Below, in pieces: positions 1-8,203 of a DNA stretch of 64,000 nt. The notes beneath the pieces are model-generated. The model ran no database searches, was not told where the DNA came from, and saw only the letters and a list, made by a program, of their open reading frames with translations. The stretch covers positions 62,001-126,000 of the forward strand of contig NZ_FQTT01000013.1 in assembly GCF_900098745.1 (NCBI RefSeq), written 5' to 3'. The DNA comes from Actinomyces glycerinitolerans. GTDB taxonomy: Bacteria; Actinomycetota; Actinomycetes; Actinomycetales; Actinomycetaceae. Made by a program: the position numbers and the translations under genes. Positions within the stretch are counted from its first letter, which is position 1. Each line of letters begins with the position of its first letter.

Positions 1-115
1 GATCGAGCACTGGGCCGCGAACGGAGTGCCGGAGGGCTATCGGCCCGGCTCCTGGGGGCCGCCCTCGGCCCATGACCTGCTTGCCCGCGACGGCCGCATT
101 TGGAGGCGCTCATGA
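1..115 (+). CDS. zwf: Glucose-6-phosphate dehydrogenase, C-terminal end (partial)
   Basis: Only the last 37 codons are inside the window, read in the frame beginning at base 2 and ending with TGA at 113-115. The peptide contains EGYRPGSWGPPSAHDLLARD, which is the usual extreme C-terminus of actinobacterial Zwf (NADP-linked oxidation of glucose 6-phosphate in the oxidative pentose phosphate pathway). Its stop codon overlaps the ATG of opcA (ATGA at 112-115), so the two are translationally coupled. Identification rests on this short tail plus the following opcA and pgl genes. Confidence 0.85.
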   Translation, partial: IEHWAANGVPEGYRPGSWGPPSAHDLLARDGRIWRRS

Positions 116-1101
116 TCATCAACCTCACCGAGACCACAACCGACGAGATCGTCTCCACCCTCCTTTCCGAGGGTGTCAGCAGCGGTTCGCGCGTGCTCAC
201 CCTCGTGATCGACACCGACCGGGACGGTCTGGAGGAGGCCCTCGTGGCCGCCCACGGCGCCAGCCTGGACCATCCCTGCCGCGTGGTGGCGGTCGTGTCG
301 CCGACCAACGGCAGCGACGACGCCGACGACGACCGGCGTCACAATGGGCACCGTCCCGACGGCTCCCTCGGCCATCTCGACGCCGAGATCCGGCTCGGCC
401 ACGACGCCGGCGCCGGCGAGACCCTGGTGCTGTTCCCGGAGGGCGAGGCGGCCCGCCACGCCGACACCCTGGTGGTGCCCTTCCTCCTGCCCGACGTGCC
501 CGTGGTGACCTGGTGGCCGTATGCGCCGCCCGTGCGCCCGGCCACGAGCCCGCTCGGAGCCCTGGCCACCACCCGCATCACCAACACGCCCTCTCAGCCG
601 GACCCGTCCTCCGCCCTGGCGGCCCTCGCCCCCGAGTACACGCGCGGCGACATCGACCTGGCCTGGACGCGCATCACCCTGTGGCGCGCCATGGTCGCCT
701 CAACCCTGGACTCGCTGCTGTGCGCCGGGGCGGTCCGGGGAGTCGTCGTCGCCGGCGAGCCGCACAATGCCTCGGTGTCCCTGATGATCCGCTGGCTGCG
801 GCTGCGCCTGGGTGTGGATGTGGAGCGGGTGGATGCCCCAGAGGTTCCCGGCATCGCCACCATTACGGTGCGCACCGACTCCGGTGACCTGGTGATCACG
901 CGCAAGGACCACGAGCGGGTGATGATCACGCGCCCCGGCGTCGAGCGCCCACAGGTCGTGACCATGGCCCGCCGCGAGCCGGTGGCGACGATGAGCGAGG
1001 AGTTGCGCCGGCTCAGCCCGGACCTCGTCTACGAGGAGGTTCTGGCCACCTTCGCCGAGGACTCCGCCCAGGCCGCCGTTGCGGAAGAAAGGATCCACTG
1101 A
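112..1101 (+). CDS. opcA: OpcA, glucose-6-phosphate dehydrogenase assembly/effector protein
   Basis: The product is 329 residues from the ATG at 112. GGAGG at 102-106 gives a good ribosome binding site, so I prefer this start over the in-frame TTG at 100. OpcA is a cytoplasmic partner needed for full activity of glucose-6-phosphate dehydrogenase in cyanobacteria and actinobacteria. The N-terminus (MIINLTETTTDEIVSTL) and a WWPYAPP segment near residue 140 are typical of the family. It overlaps zwf by 4 bases and pgl by 1 base, which is the standard pentose-phosphate operon arrangement. Confidence 0.93.
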   Translation: MIINLTETTTDEIVSTLLSEGVSSGSRVLTLVIDTDRDGLEEALVAAHGASLDHPCRVVAVVSPTNGSDDADDDRRHNGHRPDGSLGHLDAEIRLGHDAGAGETLVLFPEGEAARHADTLVVPFLLPDVPVVTWWPYAPPVRPATSPLGALATTRITNTPSQPDPSSALAALAPEYTRGDIDLAWTRITLWRAMVASTLDSLLCAGAVRGVVVAGEPHNASVSLMIRWLRLRLGVDVERVDAPEVPGIATITVRTDSGDLVITRKDHERVMITRPGVERPQVVTMARREPVATMSEELRRLSPDLVYEEVLATFAEDSAQAAVAEERIH

Positions 1102-1886
1102 TGCCCACAGTCGATGCCGCCGCCGTCAACGCGGCCGCGGACGCCCGTCCCCTCCCCTCCGTCGTCGTCCACGACTCCATGGCTGAGGCGGCCGCCACCG
1201 CCGCCGCGGAGACCGCGCGACTGCTCGCCGACGCCGCCGCCGAACGGGGCGTCGCCCACCTGGTCCTGACCGGCGGATCGGGCGGTGCGGCGCTCGCTGC
1301 GGCGCTGCCCGCCGCACTCGCCGCCGTCGGGCTCACATCCGCGCACGGGCTGGATCGGGTGCACCTGTGGGAGGGCGACGAGCGCTTCGTGCCCGCCGAC
1401 CACCCTGACCGCAACGACCTACAGGTGACGGGACTGGTAGCCGCCGGAATTCCGGAGGCCAATATGCACCGCCTGCCTGGCCCCGAGCAGGTGGAGTCCG
1501 TCGACGCGGCGGCCGCCGCACTGGCCGAGGCGCTGCGGGAGCACGGCCCGGCCAACGGGCGCTTCGACGTCGTCCACGTGGGGCTGGGGCCGGATGCGCA
1601 CGTGTGCTCGCTGTTCCCGGGGCACCCGGTCGCGCCCACCACCGGCACGGACGTGATCGCGGTGCGCGACTCCCCCAAGCCGCCGCCCGAGCGCGTGTCC
1701 TTCACCTTCGACGTGTTGCACCGGGCGCGTCGGGTCATGGTGGTGGCCGGCGGGGCCGGTAAGACCGAGGCGGTGGCCAAGGGGCTGGCCGCCCCCGACG
1801 TCGTCGCCGCCCCGGCCTCCTGCGCCCGCGGCGAGGCCACGGTCTGGCACCTGGATCGTGCGGCCGCCGCCGGCGTGCCCGACTGA
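1101..1886 (+). CDS. pgl: 6-phosphogluconolactonase
   Basis: This is a 261-residue cytoplasmic enzyme that hydrolyses 6-phosphogluconolactone to 6-phosphogluconate, the second step of the oxidative pentose phosphate pathway. Visible family motifs are LVLTGGSGG near residue 55, WEGDERFVP near residue 90, and VHVGLGPDAHVCSLFPGHP near residue 160. The length is usual for the DevB/Pgl type. The A of its ATG is the last base of the opcA stop codon, so it is coupled to zwf-opcA. The first 20 residues are Ala-rich and weakly conserved in appearance. Confidence 0.95.
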   Translation: MPTVDAAAVNAAADARPLPSVVVHDSMAEAAATAAAETARLLADAAAERGVAHLVLTGGSGGAALAAALPAALAAVGLTSAHGLDRVHLWEGDERFVPADHPDRNDLQVTGLVAAGIPEANMHRLPGPEQVESVDAAAAALAEALREHGPANGRFDVVHVGLGPDAHVCSLFPGHPVAPTTGTDVIAVRDSPKPPPERVSFTFDVLHRARRVMVVAGGAGKTEAVAKGLAAPDVVAAPASCARGEATVWHLDRAAAAGVPD

Positions 1887-1900
1887 CCCGCGGCTCGTGC

Positions 1901-1939
1901 CCGCGGACGTCCACCGGCGTCCACAGGCACGGTCCGCGG
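1901..1939 (+). terminator. Candidate hairpin terminator after pgl
   Basis: CCGCGGAC at 1901-1908 pairs perfectly with GTCCGCGG at 1932-1939, with 23 bases between the arms. It starts 15 bases after the pgl stop. There is no U tract, so this is either a U-less actinobacterial-type terminator or a chance GC-rich repeat. Confidence 0.35.
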
Positions 1940-2003
1940 CGGCTGCGAGCGCCCGGCTGTGGACAACGCCGGCCCGCCCCTAGGCACAGCCGCGGCCGTC
2001 AAG

Positions 2004-2009
2004 TACCGT
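2004..2009 (+). promoter_or_regulatory. -10 element TACCGT for a leaderless start
   Basis: TACCGT fits the actinobacterial TANNNT -10 consensus and lies 6 bases before the ATG at 2016. No Shine-Dalgarno sequence is present. Transcription starting at the A of the ATG would give a leaderless mRNA. Confidence 0.5.
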
Positions 2010-2015
2010 ATTTGT

Positions 2016-2939
2016 ATGAGAATCCAACCAATTGGCTCATCCGACCTGACCGCCTCCAACCTCATCCTCGGCCTGATGCGCATTAAGGAGCTCAGCGACG
2101 CCGAGATCCGCGACCTGGTGGCCACCGCCCGCGGCGCGGGCATCACCATGTTCGACCACGCCGACATCTACGGCCGCGACCACGCCTGCGAGGAGCGCTT
2201 CGGCTCGGCCCTGAACTGGTCGGCCACCGAGCGCGAGCAGGTGGTGCTGCAGACCAAGTGCGGCATCCGCTGGGGCTGGTTCGACTTCTCCGCCCAGCAC
2301 ATCCTTGAGTCCGTCGACGCCTCCCTCAAGGCGCTGCAAACCGACTACCTGGACGTGTTGCTGCTGCACCGTCCCGACGCGCTGGTCGAACCGGAGGAGG
2401 TGGCCGCCGCCTTCGACTCCCTCGCCGCCTCCGGGAAGGTGCGCCACTTCGGCGTCTCCAACCACACGCGCGGCCAGCTGGAGCTGCTGCGCGCCACCGT
2501 GGACCAGCCGCTGCTCGTCAACCAGCTGCAGCTGTCCCTGACGCATGCGGACATGATCGCCGAGGGCGTGGCCCTGAACATGCGCCACGACCAGTCGGTG
2601 GTGCGCACCGACGGCATCCTCGACTACTGCCGCCTGACCAACACCACCGTTCAGGCCTGGTCCCCCTTCCAGTCCGGTGACGGCTCCGGCCCGTTCCTGG
2701 GCAACCGGGAGCGCTACGGCGAGCTGAACGACGTCGTGGACCGCCTGGCCGCCGAGTACGGCGTGACCCCGGAGGCGATTGCCACCGCCTGGATCACCCG
2801 CCACCCCGCCCGTATTCAGGTGGTGCTGGGCACCACCCGCCCAGACCGGGTCGAGGCCGCGGCCGCCGGCTCCGACCTGGAGCTGACTCGCGAGCAGTGG
2901 TACGAGGTCTTCCGCGCCGCCGGCTACATCGTTCCCTGA
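2016..2939 (+). CDS. Aldo/keto reductase, YdhF-like
   Basis: The product is 307 residues from the ATG at 2016. The frame is open 19 codons further upstream (start at 1959), but that extension has no ribosome site and looks non-coding. It is a cytoplasmic NADPH-dependent oxidoreductase with the TIM-barrel AKR fold. The AKR residues are visible: FDHADIYG near residue 50 (Asp and Tyr), QTKCGIRWG with Lys near 84, and LLLHRPD with His near 117. C-terminal AIATAWITRHPARIQVVLGT is the cofactor-binding end of the barrel. The nearest family I recognise is E. coli YdhF; the physiological substrate cannot be told from sequence. Confidence 0.88.
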   Translation: MRIQPIGSSDLTASNLILGLMRIKELSDAEIRDLVATARGAGITMFDHADIYGRDHACEERFGSALNWSATEREQVVLQTKCGIRWGWFDFSAQHILESVDASLKALQTDYLDVLLLHRPDALVEPEEVAAAFDSLAASGKVRHFGVSNHTRGQLELLRATVDQPLLVNQLQLSLTHADMIAEGVALNMRHDQSVVRTDGILDYCRLTNTTVQAWSPFQSGDGSGPFLGNRERYGELNDVVDRLAAEYGVTPEAIATAWITRHPARIQVVLGTTRPDRVEAAAAGSDLELTREQWYEVFRAAGYIVP

Positions 2940-2968
2940 GCCGCCTCCGGCCGCGGAACCCGCCCATC

Positions 2969-4009
2969 ATGCTGCCTCGTCTCCACCGATCCGCCCGGAC
3001 GGCGCCGGCGGCCTGCGCGCTTTCGGCAGCGCTCGCCCTGACTCCGTGCGCGGTCGCGCCCCCGGCGGCAGCGGATACCGCGAGTTCGCTGGATGCGCCA
3101 ACCGCGGCCGCTGTCTCCTGGGACGAGCGCGAGCGGCTCGTGCTGGGCGCGGCGGAGGCGTTGGACGCGCTCGAGGCGTTGCCGGAGGACTCCCCCGCCG
3201 CCGTCTCCTGGGGTGAAGGGGGTTCGCGCACCGGCTGGTTCGGCCAGGCGTGGATGGACGTCGATGGGGATGGCTGCGACACCCGCAACGAAATCCTGGC
3301 CCGGGACCTGACCGACGCGGACTTCTCCCGCGAGGACGGCACGCAGGACATCGAAGCCGGGCGCGGTCAGGGGGCGGCCGTCTGCCCCGACGCCACGGTC
3401 TGGTCGGGCACCCTCCACGATCCCTACACCGGATCCACGGTCGCCTTTCAGCGTGGGCAGGACACCTCCGACGCCGTTCAGATCGACCACGTGATCCCGC
3501 TGAACTACCTGTACGCGCACGGGGCCTGGCAGTGGGATCAGCGCCGGCGTCTGCTGGTCGCCAATGATCCGTTGAATCTGCTGGCGGTGGATGGCGCGGC
3601 CAATCAGGAAAAGTCCAACTGCGGCCCGGCCACGTGCCCGGCCGGCTCCACCGAGACGGGCACTTGGACCACCGCTACCGGGCCCGGATGGTGGCCCGAC
3701 GACGTCGGTTACCGCTGTGAGTACGCGCGCCGGTTCGTCAGCGTGGCGGCCGCCTACGACCTCGGGCTGCCGGACGCCGACGCCGCCGCCCTGCGCACGG
3801 CACTGACCGACTGCGCGGCCGGCGGCGACGGCGCCGTCTCGGTGCCCGAGCGCGTCCGCAGTGTTGGTGTCCGGGTGGGACAAACGGTGCTGGCCGACCG
3901 CGTCTACACGCTGGTGTGTGCCGCCGGGGCGCTGCTGATCGGGCTCGGGCTGGTGACGCGTGGGCGTGCCGCCCTGCCCCGCCGCCGCGCATCTCGCCGA
4001 GGTCGGTAG
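2969..4009 (+). CDS. Secreted HNH endonuclease-family protein with C-terminal membrane anchor
   Basis: The product is 346 residues from the ATG at 2969; an upstream in-frame start at 2897 would lie inside the reductase gene. Residues 1-35 form a signal peptide (basic start, Ala/Leu core, PPAAADTAS cleavage region). The middle matches HNH nucleases of the DUF1524/GmrSD-C type: QIDHVIPLNYLYAHG near residues 172-186, followed by NDPLNLLAVDGAANQEKS, which carries the conserved Asn and Lys. Several Cys residues could form disulfides. Residues about 313-330 form a transmembrane helix followed by an Arg-rich tail, so the enzyme probably stays attached to the outer membrane face. An extracellular nuclease for nutrient DNA or competition is plausible but inferred. 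Its stop codon lies inside a CCGAGGTCGG repeat. Confidence 0.8.
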   Translation: MLPRLHRSARTAPAACALSAALALTPCAVAPPAAADTASSLDAPTAAAVSWDERERLVLGAAEALDALEALPEDSPAAVSWGEGGSRTGWFGQAWMDVDGDGCDTRNEILARDLTDADFSREDGTQDIEAGRGQGAAVCPDATVWSGTLHDPYTGSTVAFQRGQDTSDAVQIDHVIPLNYLYAHGAWQWDQRRRLLVANDPLNLLAVDGAANQEKSNCGPATCPAGSTETGTWTTATGPGWWPDDVGYRCEYARRFVSVAAAYDLGLPDADAAALRTALTDCAAGGDGAVSVPERVRSVGVRVGQTVLADRVYTLVCAAGALLIGLGLVTRGRAALPRRRASRRGR

Positions 4010-4040
4010 CAGTTACGTGCCGAGGTCGGTTGAAATGGCA
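3995..4040. repeat. Two-unit array of the CCGANNTCGG palindrome
   Basis: CCGAGGTCGG occurs at 3997-4006 and 4020-4029, spaced 23 bases apart. The spacer TAGCAGTTACGTG resembles the spacer of a related array at 34496-34565. The first unit supplies the last codons and the stop of the upstream nuclease gene. Confidence 0.7.
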
Positions 4041-4063
4041 CCTGGGCCCGACGCCCGATCCCC

Positions 4064-4069
4064 TAGGAT
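4064..4069 (+). promoter_or_regulatory. -10 element TAGGAT for a leaderless GTG start
   Basis: TAGGAT matches TANNNT and ends 7 bases before the GTG at 4077. There is no ribosome site, which supports a leaderless message and the choice of 4077 as the start of the S4 gene. Confidence 0.5.
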
Positions 4070-4076
4070 CGGACAC

Positions 4077-4547
4077 GTGGCGAATACGCAGTCGGGCCCA
4101 GCGGCCGGAAGCGATAGCCGGAGCGCTCCCGGCATAAACGATCCGGCGTCGGCGCGCGTGGACGTGTGGCTGTGGAGCGTGCGGCAGGTGAAGTCCCGCT
4201 CCGCCGCGACCGCGGCCTGCCGCGCCGGCCACGTGCGCATCAACGGCGAGACCGCCAAGCCCTCCCAACACGTGAAGGTGGGCGACGAGATCCGCTATCG
4301 CGTGCAGGGCTTCGACCGGCTGCTGCGCGTGCAGCGGATCCTCGTCAAGCGGGTGGGTGCACCCGTCGCCCGCACCGCCTACACCGACTTCTCTCCCCCG
4401 CGTCCGACCCCGCTGGATGCGCCCGCCGCGATCGTTCGCGACCGCGGGGCGGGCCGCCCCACCAAGAAGGAGCGTCGTCAGCTCGACGCCCTGCGCGCCA
4501 CCCGCCGGGCCGACGTCGATATCGAGCACCTGCTGGACGAGGACTGA
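4077..4547 (+). CDS. S4-domain RNA-binding protein (Hsp15-like)
   Basis: The product is 156 residues from the GTG at 4077, placed by the -10 element just upstream; an in-frame ATG at 3960 would run through the palindrome repeats. Residues about 24-85 are an S4 RNA-binding domain: RVDVWLWSVRQVKSRSAAT, then AGHVRINGETAKPSQHVKVGDEI. The C-terminal part is basic (GRPTKKERRQLDALRATRR). The arrangement resembles Hsp15/RlbA, which binds stalled 50S subunits, so a role in ribosome rescue or heat stress is likely but not proven. It ends 11 bases before the esterase gene, suggesting one transcript. Confidence 0.87.
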   Translation: MANTQSGPAAGSDSRSAPGINDPASARVDVWLWSVRQVKSRSAATAACRAGHVRINGETAKPSQHVKVGDEIRYRVQGFDRLLRVQRILVKRVGAPVARTAYTDFSPPRPTPLDAPAAIVRDRGAGRPTKKERRQLDALRATRRADVDIEHLLDED

Positions 4548-4558
4548 AGGAGAACCGC

Positions 4559-5614
4559 ATGTCTCCCTCCGCTCGCGCCACTCGTGGCGCGGCCGCCATC
4601 GCCGCCCTGAGCGCCATCGGCGCGCTGGCGGTGCGCCGCCGAGAGCTGGGACCGGGACTCAACCGCGTGGCCCGGGAGCTGCGTGCGCCGCTGTTGGTGA
4701 TTGGCCGGGGCCAGGCAGGAGTGCCCGAGGACCTGCCCACCGACTTCTCCTCCCTGCTTTCCTCACGGCTGCCCGCGCGGGTATTCCCATCCGGCCTGGG
4801 GCACCGTGACGTCGTCGTCGATGGCGGTCTGGAAGTGCCGGTGTGGCGGTACGAGCCGGATGCGCGGCGGGAGGCGCCGCCGTCGGGCGCCCTCGTGTGG
4901 CTGCACGGTGGCGGCTTTGTGGGTGGCTCCCCCGCCCAGGACCACTTGTTCTGCTCACGCATCGCCCGGGAACTGGGCATTCTGGTGGTCTCCGTCGATT
5001 ACCGGCTGGCGCCCGCCCACCCCTATCCGGCGGCACTCGACGACGCCTTCACCGTTCTGCGTCGGCTGCACGCCGAGGCCGCGGCCGAGGGCGTGGACGC
5101 CGAGCGGATTGCGATCGGCGGCGCCAGCGCCGGCGGCGGGCTCGCGGCCGCGCTCGCTCAGCGCGCCCTGGACGAGGGAGTACCGGTTGCTTTCCAACTG
5201 CTGATCTATCCGATGTTGGATGACCGCACGGGTGCCGGTGGCGCCGAGATTCCCGGCCGCGGCGAGTTCGTGTGGACCGCCCGTCGCAACGCGGAAGGTT
5301 GGGGCGCCTACCTGGGGCGTCCGGTCGCCGAGCCGGCCGACCGGTGGGCGCCGGCGCGCTGGGCGGTGCCGGCTCGGCGGGAGCACCTGGATGGGTTACC
5401 GGCCGCCTGGATCGGCGTTGGCGAGTTGGACCTGTTCCTCGATGAGGACCGTGCCTATGCAGAACGCCTGCGGGCTGCCGGCGCGCAGGTGCAGCTGCGG
5501 GTTGAGCCGGGTATGTATCACGGCGCCGACTACTGCACCTGGTCGGCTGCGATGCGCGATTTCCGCAGTGATGCGATCGATGCTCTGCGTCGGGGGCTGG
5601 CGGGCGGAAGCTGA
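4559..5614 (+). CDS. Alpha/beta hydrolase, hormone-sensitive-lipase (esterase) family
   Basis: The product is 351 residues, with AAGGAG at 4547-4552 before the ATG. An N-terminal hydrophobic stretch (residues 11-27) followed by RRRE may be an uncleaved anchor. The HSL-family signature is complete: LVWLHGGGFVGGS (oxyanion hole) near 118, GGASAGGG with the catalytic Ser near 194, GELDLFLDED with the catalytic Asp near 288, and MYHGAD with the catalytic His near 319. It should hydrolyse short-chain esters; the natural substrate is unknown. It follows the S4 gene closely and converges on the HAD gene at 5649. Confidence 0.9.
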   Translation: MSPSARATRGAAAIAALSAIGALAVRRRELGPGLNRVARELRAPLLVIGRGQAGVPEDLPTDFSSLLSSRLPARVFPSGLGHRDVVVDGGLEVPVWRYEPDARREAPPSGALVWLHGGGFVGGSPAQDHLFCSRIARELGILVVSVDYRLAPAHPYPAALDDAFTVLRRLHAEAAAEGVDAERIAIGGASAGGGLAAALAQRALDEGVPVAFQLLIYPMLDDRTGAGGAEIPGRGEFVWTARRNAEGWGAYLGRPVAEPADRWAPARWAVPARREHLDGLPAAWIGVGELDLFLDEDRAYAERLRAAGAQVQLRVEPGMYHGADYCTWSAAMRDFRSDAIDALRRGLAGGS

Positions 5615-5648
5615 GGGCCCGCGCGACCGTCCCGTCCGGCGGCGGTGC

Positions 5649-6518
5649 TCAGGCCAGGCGCTGGAGCAGGGCGTCGACGGTGCGTAGGACGCCGGCTTCG
5701 GTGTTTGCGGGCGCGGTCCAGTGGGCGACGGCCTGAATGCCGGGGTGGGCGTTGGCCATGGCGAATGACAGCTCGGACCGCTCGTACATGTCCAGGTCGT
5801 TGAGATAGTCGCCGAAGACGGCAGTCTGCGCCGGCGTGATGCCCAGGCGCGCCTGCAGGGCGGCCAGGGCCCGGCCCTTGGAGGCGGTGCGGGGCATGAG
5901 GTCGGTCCAGTGCACGCCGGAGACGACGGCCTGCACGTCCGGCACGGCCGCCTTCAGTGCCTGCGAGCTGCCGGCCTCGACGTCGTCGAAGTCGTATACG
6001 GCCACCTTCAGCGTCCGGTCCAGCGGCACGGCGAGTAGATCGTCGACGATCTCCAGCTCCCGGTAGTAGCGGGAGACCTCTTCCACGAAGGGCGGGTCCT
6101 GGCGGTCGATGTAGGCGCATTCCACCCCGGCCAGGACGGCGCCGACGTTGTAGCCGTCGATGCCCAGGTCGCGGGCGGTGTCGATGGCGGCAACCGTGTC
6201 GCTCACGGTTATGGTCTCGCAGTGGATGACCTCGTCGTCTTGAACCACCAGGGTGCCGTTCTCCGCGATGATCGGCGAGTGGGTGATCGGCTCACCCAGC
6301 ACGGAGCGCAGGTTGGCGAGCTGGCGCCCGGAGGCGGGAGCGAACAGCACCCCGTGGGCGCGCAGCCGCGAAACCATGTCGGCGAATCCCGCCGGGAGTA
6401 GGCCGTCGCCGTCGAGCAGGGTGCCGTCCATATCCGTGACGACCAGGCGCAGGTCGACGGGCGCGGGCGGCAGTGGGGCGGGGCCGGCAACCGAGCCGGG
6501 CGTGGTGGAGGACTTCAC
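5649..6518 (-). CDS. HAD-superfamily Cof-type phosphatase
   Basis: The product is 289 residues if translation begins at the GTG at 6518; an in-frame start at 6572 would overlap the DUF47 gene by 4 bases. HAD motif I is LVVTDMDGTLLDGD near residue 24 and motif IV is FGDYLNDLDMYE near the C-terminus. A large C2-type cap separates them, as in Cof/YbiV sugar-phosphate phosphatases. The substrate is probably a phosphorylated sugar or flavin-type metabolite (family knowledge only). It is last in a minus-strand run behind the phosphate transporter and DUF47 genes. Confidence 0.88.
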   Translation of the reverse strand: MKSSTTPGSVAGPAPLPPAPVDLRLVVTDMDGTLLDGDGLLPAGFADMVSRLRAHGVLFAPASGRQLANLRSVLGEPITHSPIIAENGTLVVQDDEVIHCETITVSDTVAAIDTARDLGIDGYNVGAVLAGVECAYIDRQDPPFVEEVSRYYRELEIVDDLLAVPLDRTLKVAVYDFDDVEAGSSQALKAAVPDVQAVVSGVHWTDLMPRTASKGRALAALQARLGITPAQTAVFGDYLNDLDMYERSELSFAMANAHPGIQAVAHWTAPANTEAGVLRTVDALLQRLA

Positions 6519-6568
6519 GCAGGCGATTGTTACAGACCCGGCGGATGATCGTGAATCGGCGCAGGCGA

Positions 6569-7195
6569 TCAAATGGTGCGTTTGACAATTCCGTCTACGA
6601 CGGCGTCGATGGCCTCGATCAGTCTCAGGCCGATCACGTCTACGCGTCTGAGCAGTTCGCGGCGGGCCAGCGCCTCCATGTTCAGTTCTTCCACGAACAG
6701 TTGGCGCAGCCCGTCGTCGTACTGTTCGCGTACCCGGCGGCCCTCCTTACGGGCGGCGGTGCACAGCTCCCGGTTGATGCGCCCGGAGGAGGTGTCCATG
6801 GCACCGACCAGCTGCTCCAGTCCGCGGCGAATGTGTTCGAGGCCCGTCCGCGAGTGGTCATCGGGCTGAATCTGCCAGGCGCGGGTCTCCCGCACGAAGT
6901 CACGAGTGTTGGTGAGCACCTCATCGAGGCAGCGGGAGAAGCGGAACATGTCCTCCCGGTCGAGCGGCGTCACCACGCGTGTTGACAGCAGGTGCACGAA
7001 CTGCAGGCGAGTCGTGTCTCCCTGGCGCTCTACCTGCTCGATGCGCTCGACCAGCGCGTCCAGATCCGCGTCCGCCTCGCATGCGCGCAGCGCGAACTCG
7101 ACGCCCTCAATGGCGAGAGTCGCCTGCGCCGACAGCGCCCCGACCAGAGTCTGCCGTCTCCCTGGTCGCCGTAGCCACGTCCACAGTCTTGCCAT
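6569..7195 (-). CDS. DUF47 (PhoU-like) protein paired with the phosphate transporter
   Basis: This is a 208-residue, largely alpha-helical cytoplasmic protein with repeated charged helices such as DLDALVERIEQVERQGD and MFRFSRCLDEVLTNTRDFVR, typical of DUF47. DUF47 proteins resemble PhoU and are nearly always encoded beside PiT-type transporters, where they are thought to modulate phosphate uptake. GGAGG lies about 10 bases before the ATG at 7195. It sits 51 bases downstream of the PiT gene on the same strand, which supports a joint function. Confidence 0.9.
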   Translation of the reverse strand: MARLWTWLRRPGRRQTLVGALSAQATLAIEGVEFALRACEADADLDALVERIEQVERQGDTTRLQFVHLLSTRVVTPLDREDMFRFSRCLDEVLTNTRDFVRETRAWQIQPDDHSRTGLEHIRRGLEQLVGAMDTSSGRINRELCTAARKEGRRVREQYDDGLRQLFVEELNMEALARRELLRRVDVIGLRLIEAIDAVVDGIVKRTI

Positions 7196-7246
7196 GCCGC
7201 ATCCGTCCTCCGTGTACCCAATTGTGCGCGCCGCGCGACACCGTGC

Positions 7247-8191
7247 TCAATGACCGAGCAGCATGGCCGCGCCGGCCCCGCACAGCAGGGATACCGGGAG
7301 GGTCCAGGCCCAGGCGGCGGCGATCCGGCCGACGGCGTTCCACCGCAGTCTTCTCCACTGGACGCCGGGCACGCTCCCCATGAGGGCACCCACCGTGGCC
7401 TGAGTCATCGACACCGGGGCACCGAGAATGGCGCCCACCGTGACCGCCAGTGCCGTGGCCACCAGGACATTGCTGACCTGATAGGGCTTCGGTGCGAACA
7501 CGCCCACCCGCCAGGCGCGGCCCGCAGCGCGCAGACCGAGCCGAGCCCCGATGGCGAAGGCCAACCCGGATCCGACCGCCGCCATCAAGCGCAGCGCCGG
7601 GCCGCCGCCCGGACCGCCCACGGGCTGCCCCAGCGCGGTCATCCACACCACGAACAGCTTCTGGCCGTCATTGAGCCCATAGGCCGCGCAGACGCAGATG
7701 AACCCGCCGCTGCGGGCATACCCCATCCACCGGTGGGCGTCCGGCAGCCGCAGGCGTGCCAGCACGGCCAGGAGGGCGCGAGCGCACAATCCGGCCAGCA
7801 CGGGAGCCAGGGCGGCCAGCGCCAGCACCCGTGCGACGAGTGGCCAGTTCGCGCCTCCGCCTGCCAGGCGCACCCCGGTCGCGGCGCCTACCAGGGCGAG
7901 CGTGACCGACGTGGGCACCCGCACGACCGTCGCGGCCCCCAGGGTCACGATCGCCGCCAACAACACGGTGCCGAGCTCACGCACTCCGCCGCCGCCCAGA
8001 AGCTCCCGATAGGTGCCGGCCACGGGCGCCGTCCCCGCCAGTGGGACCAGGGCGGTCACAGCGGCGAGGATGGCGACCGAGCCCCAGGGGCGCTCCGGGT
8101 TGGCCCCGATGTTGAGCGCGCACAGCGGCGCCCCATCGTTTCTGCCCACTACGACGGTGAAGGCCAGTACCAGCGCGGCGGTTAGCAGCAC
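7247..8191 (-). CDS. pit: Inorganic phosphate transporter, PiT family
   Basis: This 314-residue membrane protein has about nine hydrophobic segments. It carries both inverted PiT signatures: VVGRNDGAPL near residue 14 and CAAYGLNDGQKLFVVWM near 170. It also has the paired PVSMTQATVGALMGS motif near 263, where many relatives have PISTTHA. PiT proteins couple phosphate (as metal phosphate) uptake to a cation gradient. It starts with GTG only 12 bases after the PHP hydrolase gene and is followed by DUF47, so it may share the mannosidase-locus transcript. It is on the short side for the family. Confidence 0.9.
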   Translation of the reverse strand: MLLTAALVLAFTVVVGRNDGAPLCALNIGANPERPWGSVAILAAVTALVPLAGTAPVAGTYRELLGGGGVRELGTVLLAAIVTLGAATVVRVPTSVTLALVGAATGVRLAGGGANWPLVARVLALAALAPVLAGLCARALLAVLARLRLPDAHRWMGYARSGGFICVCAAYGLNDGQKLFVVWMTALGQPVGGPGGGPALRLMAAVGSGLAFAIGARLGLRAAGRAWRVGVFAPKPYQVSNVLVATALAVTVGAILGAPVSMTQATVGALMGSVPGVQWRRLRWNAVGRIAAAWAWTLPVSLLCGAGAAMLLGH

Positions 8192-8203
8192 GGCACAAGG
8201 CTC

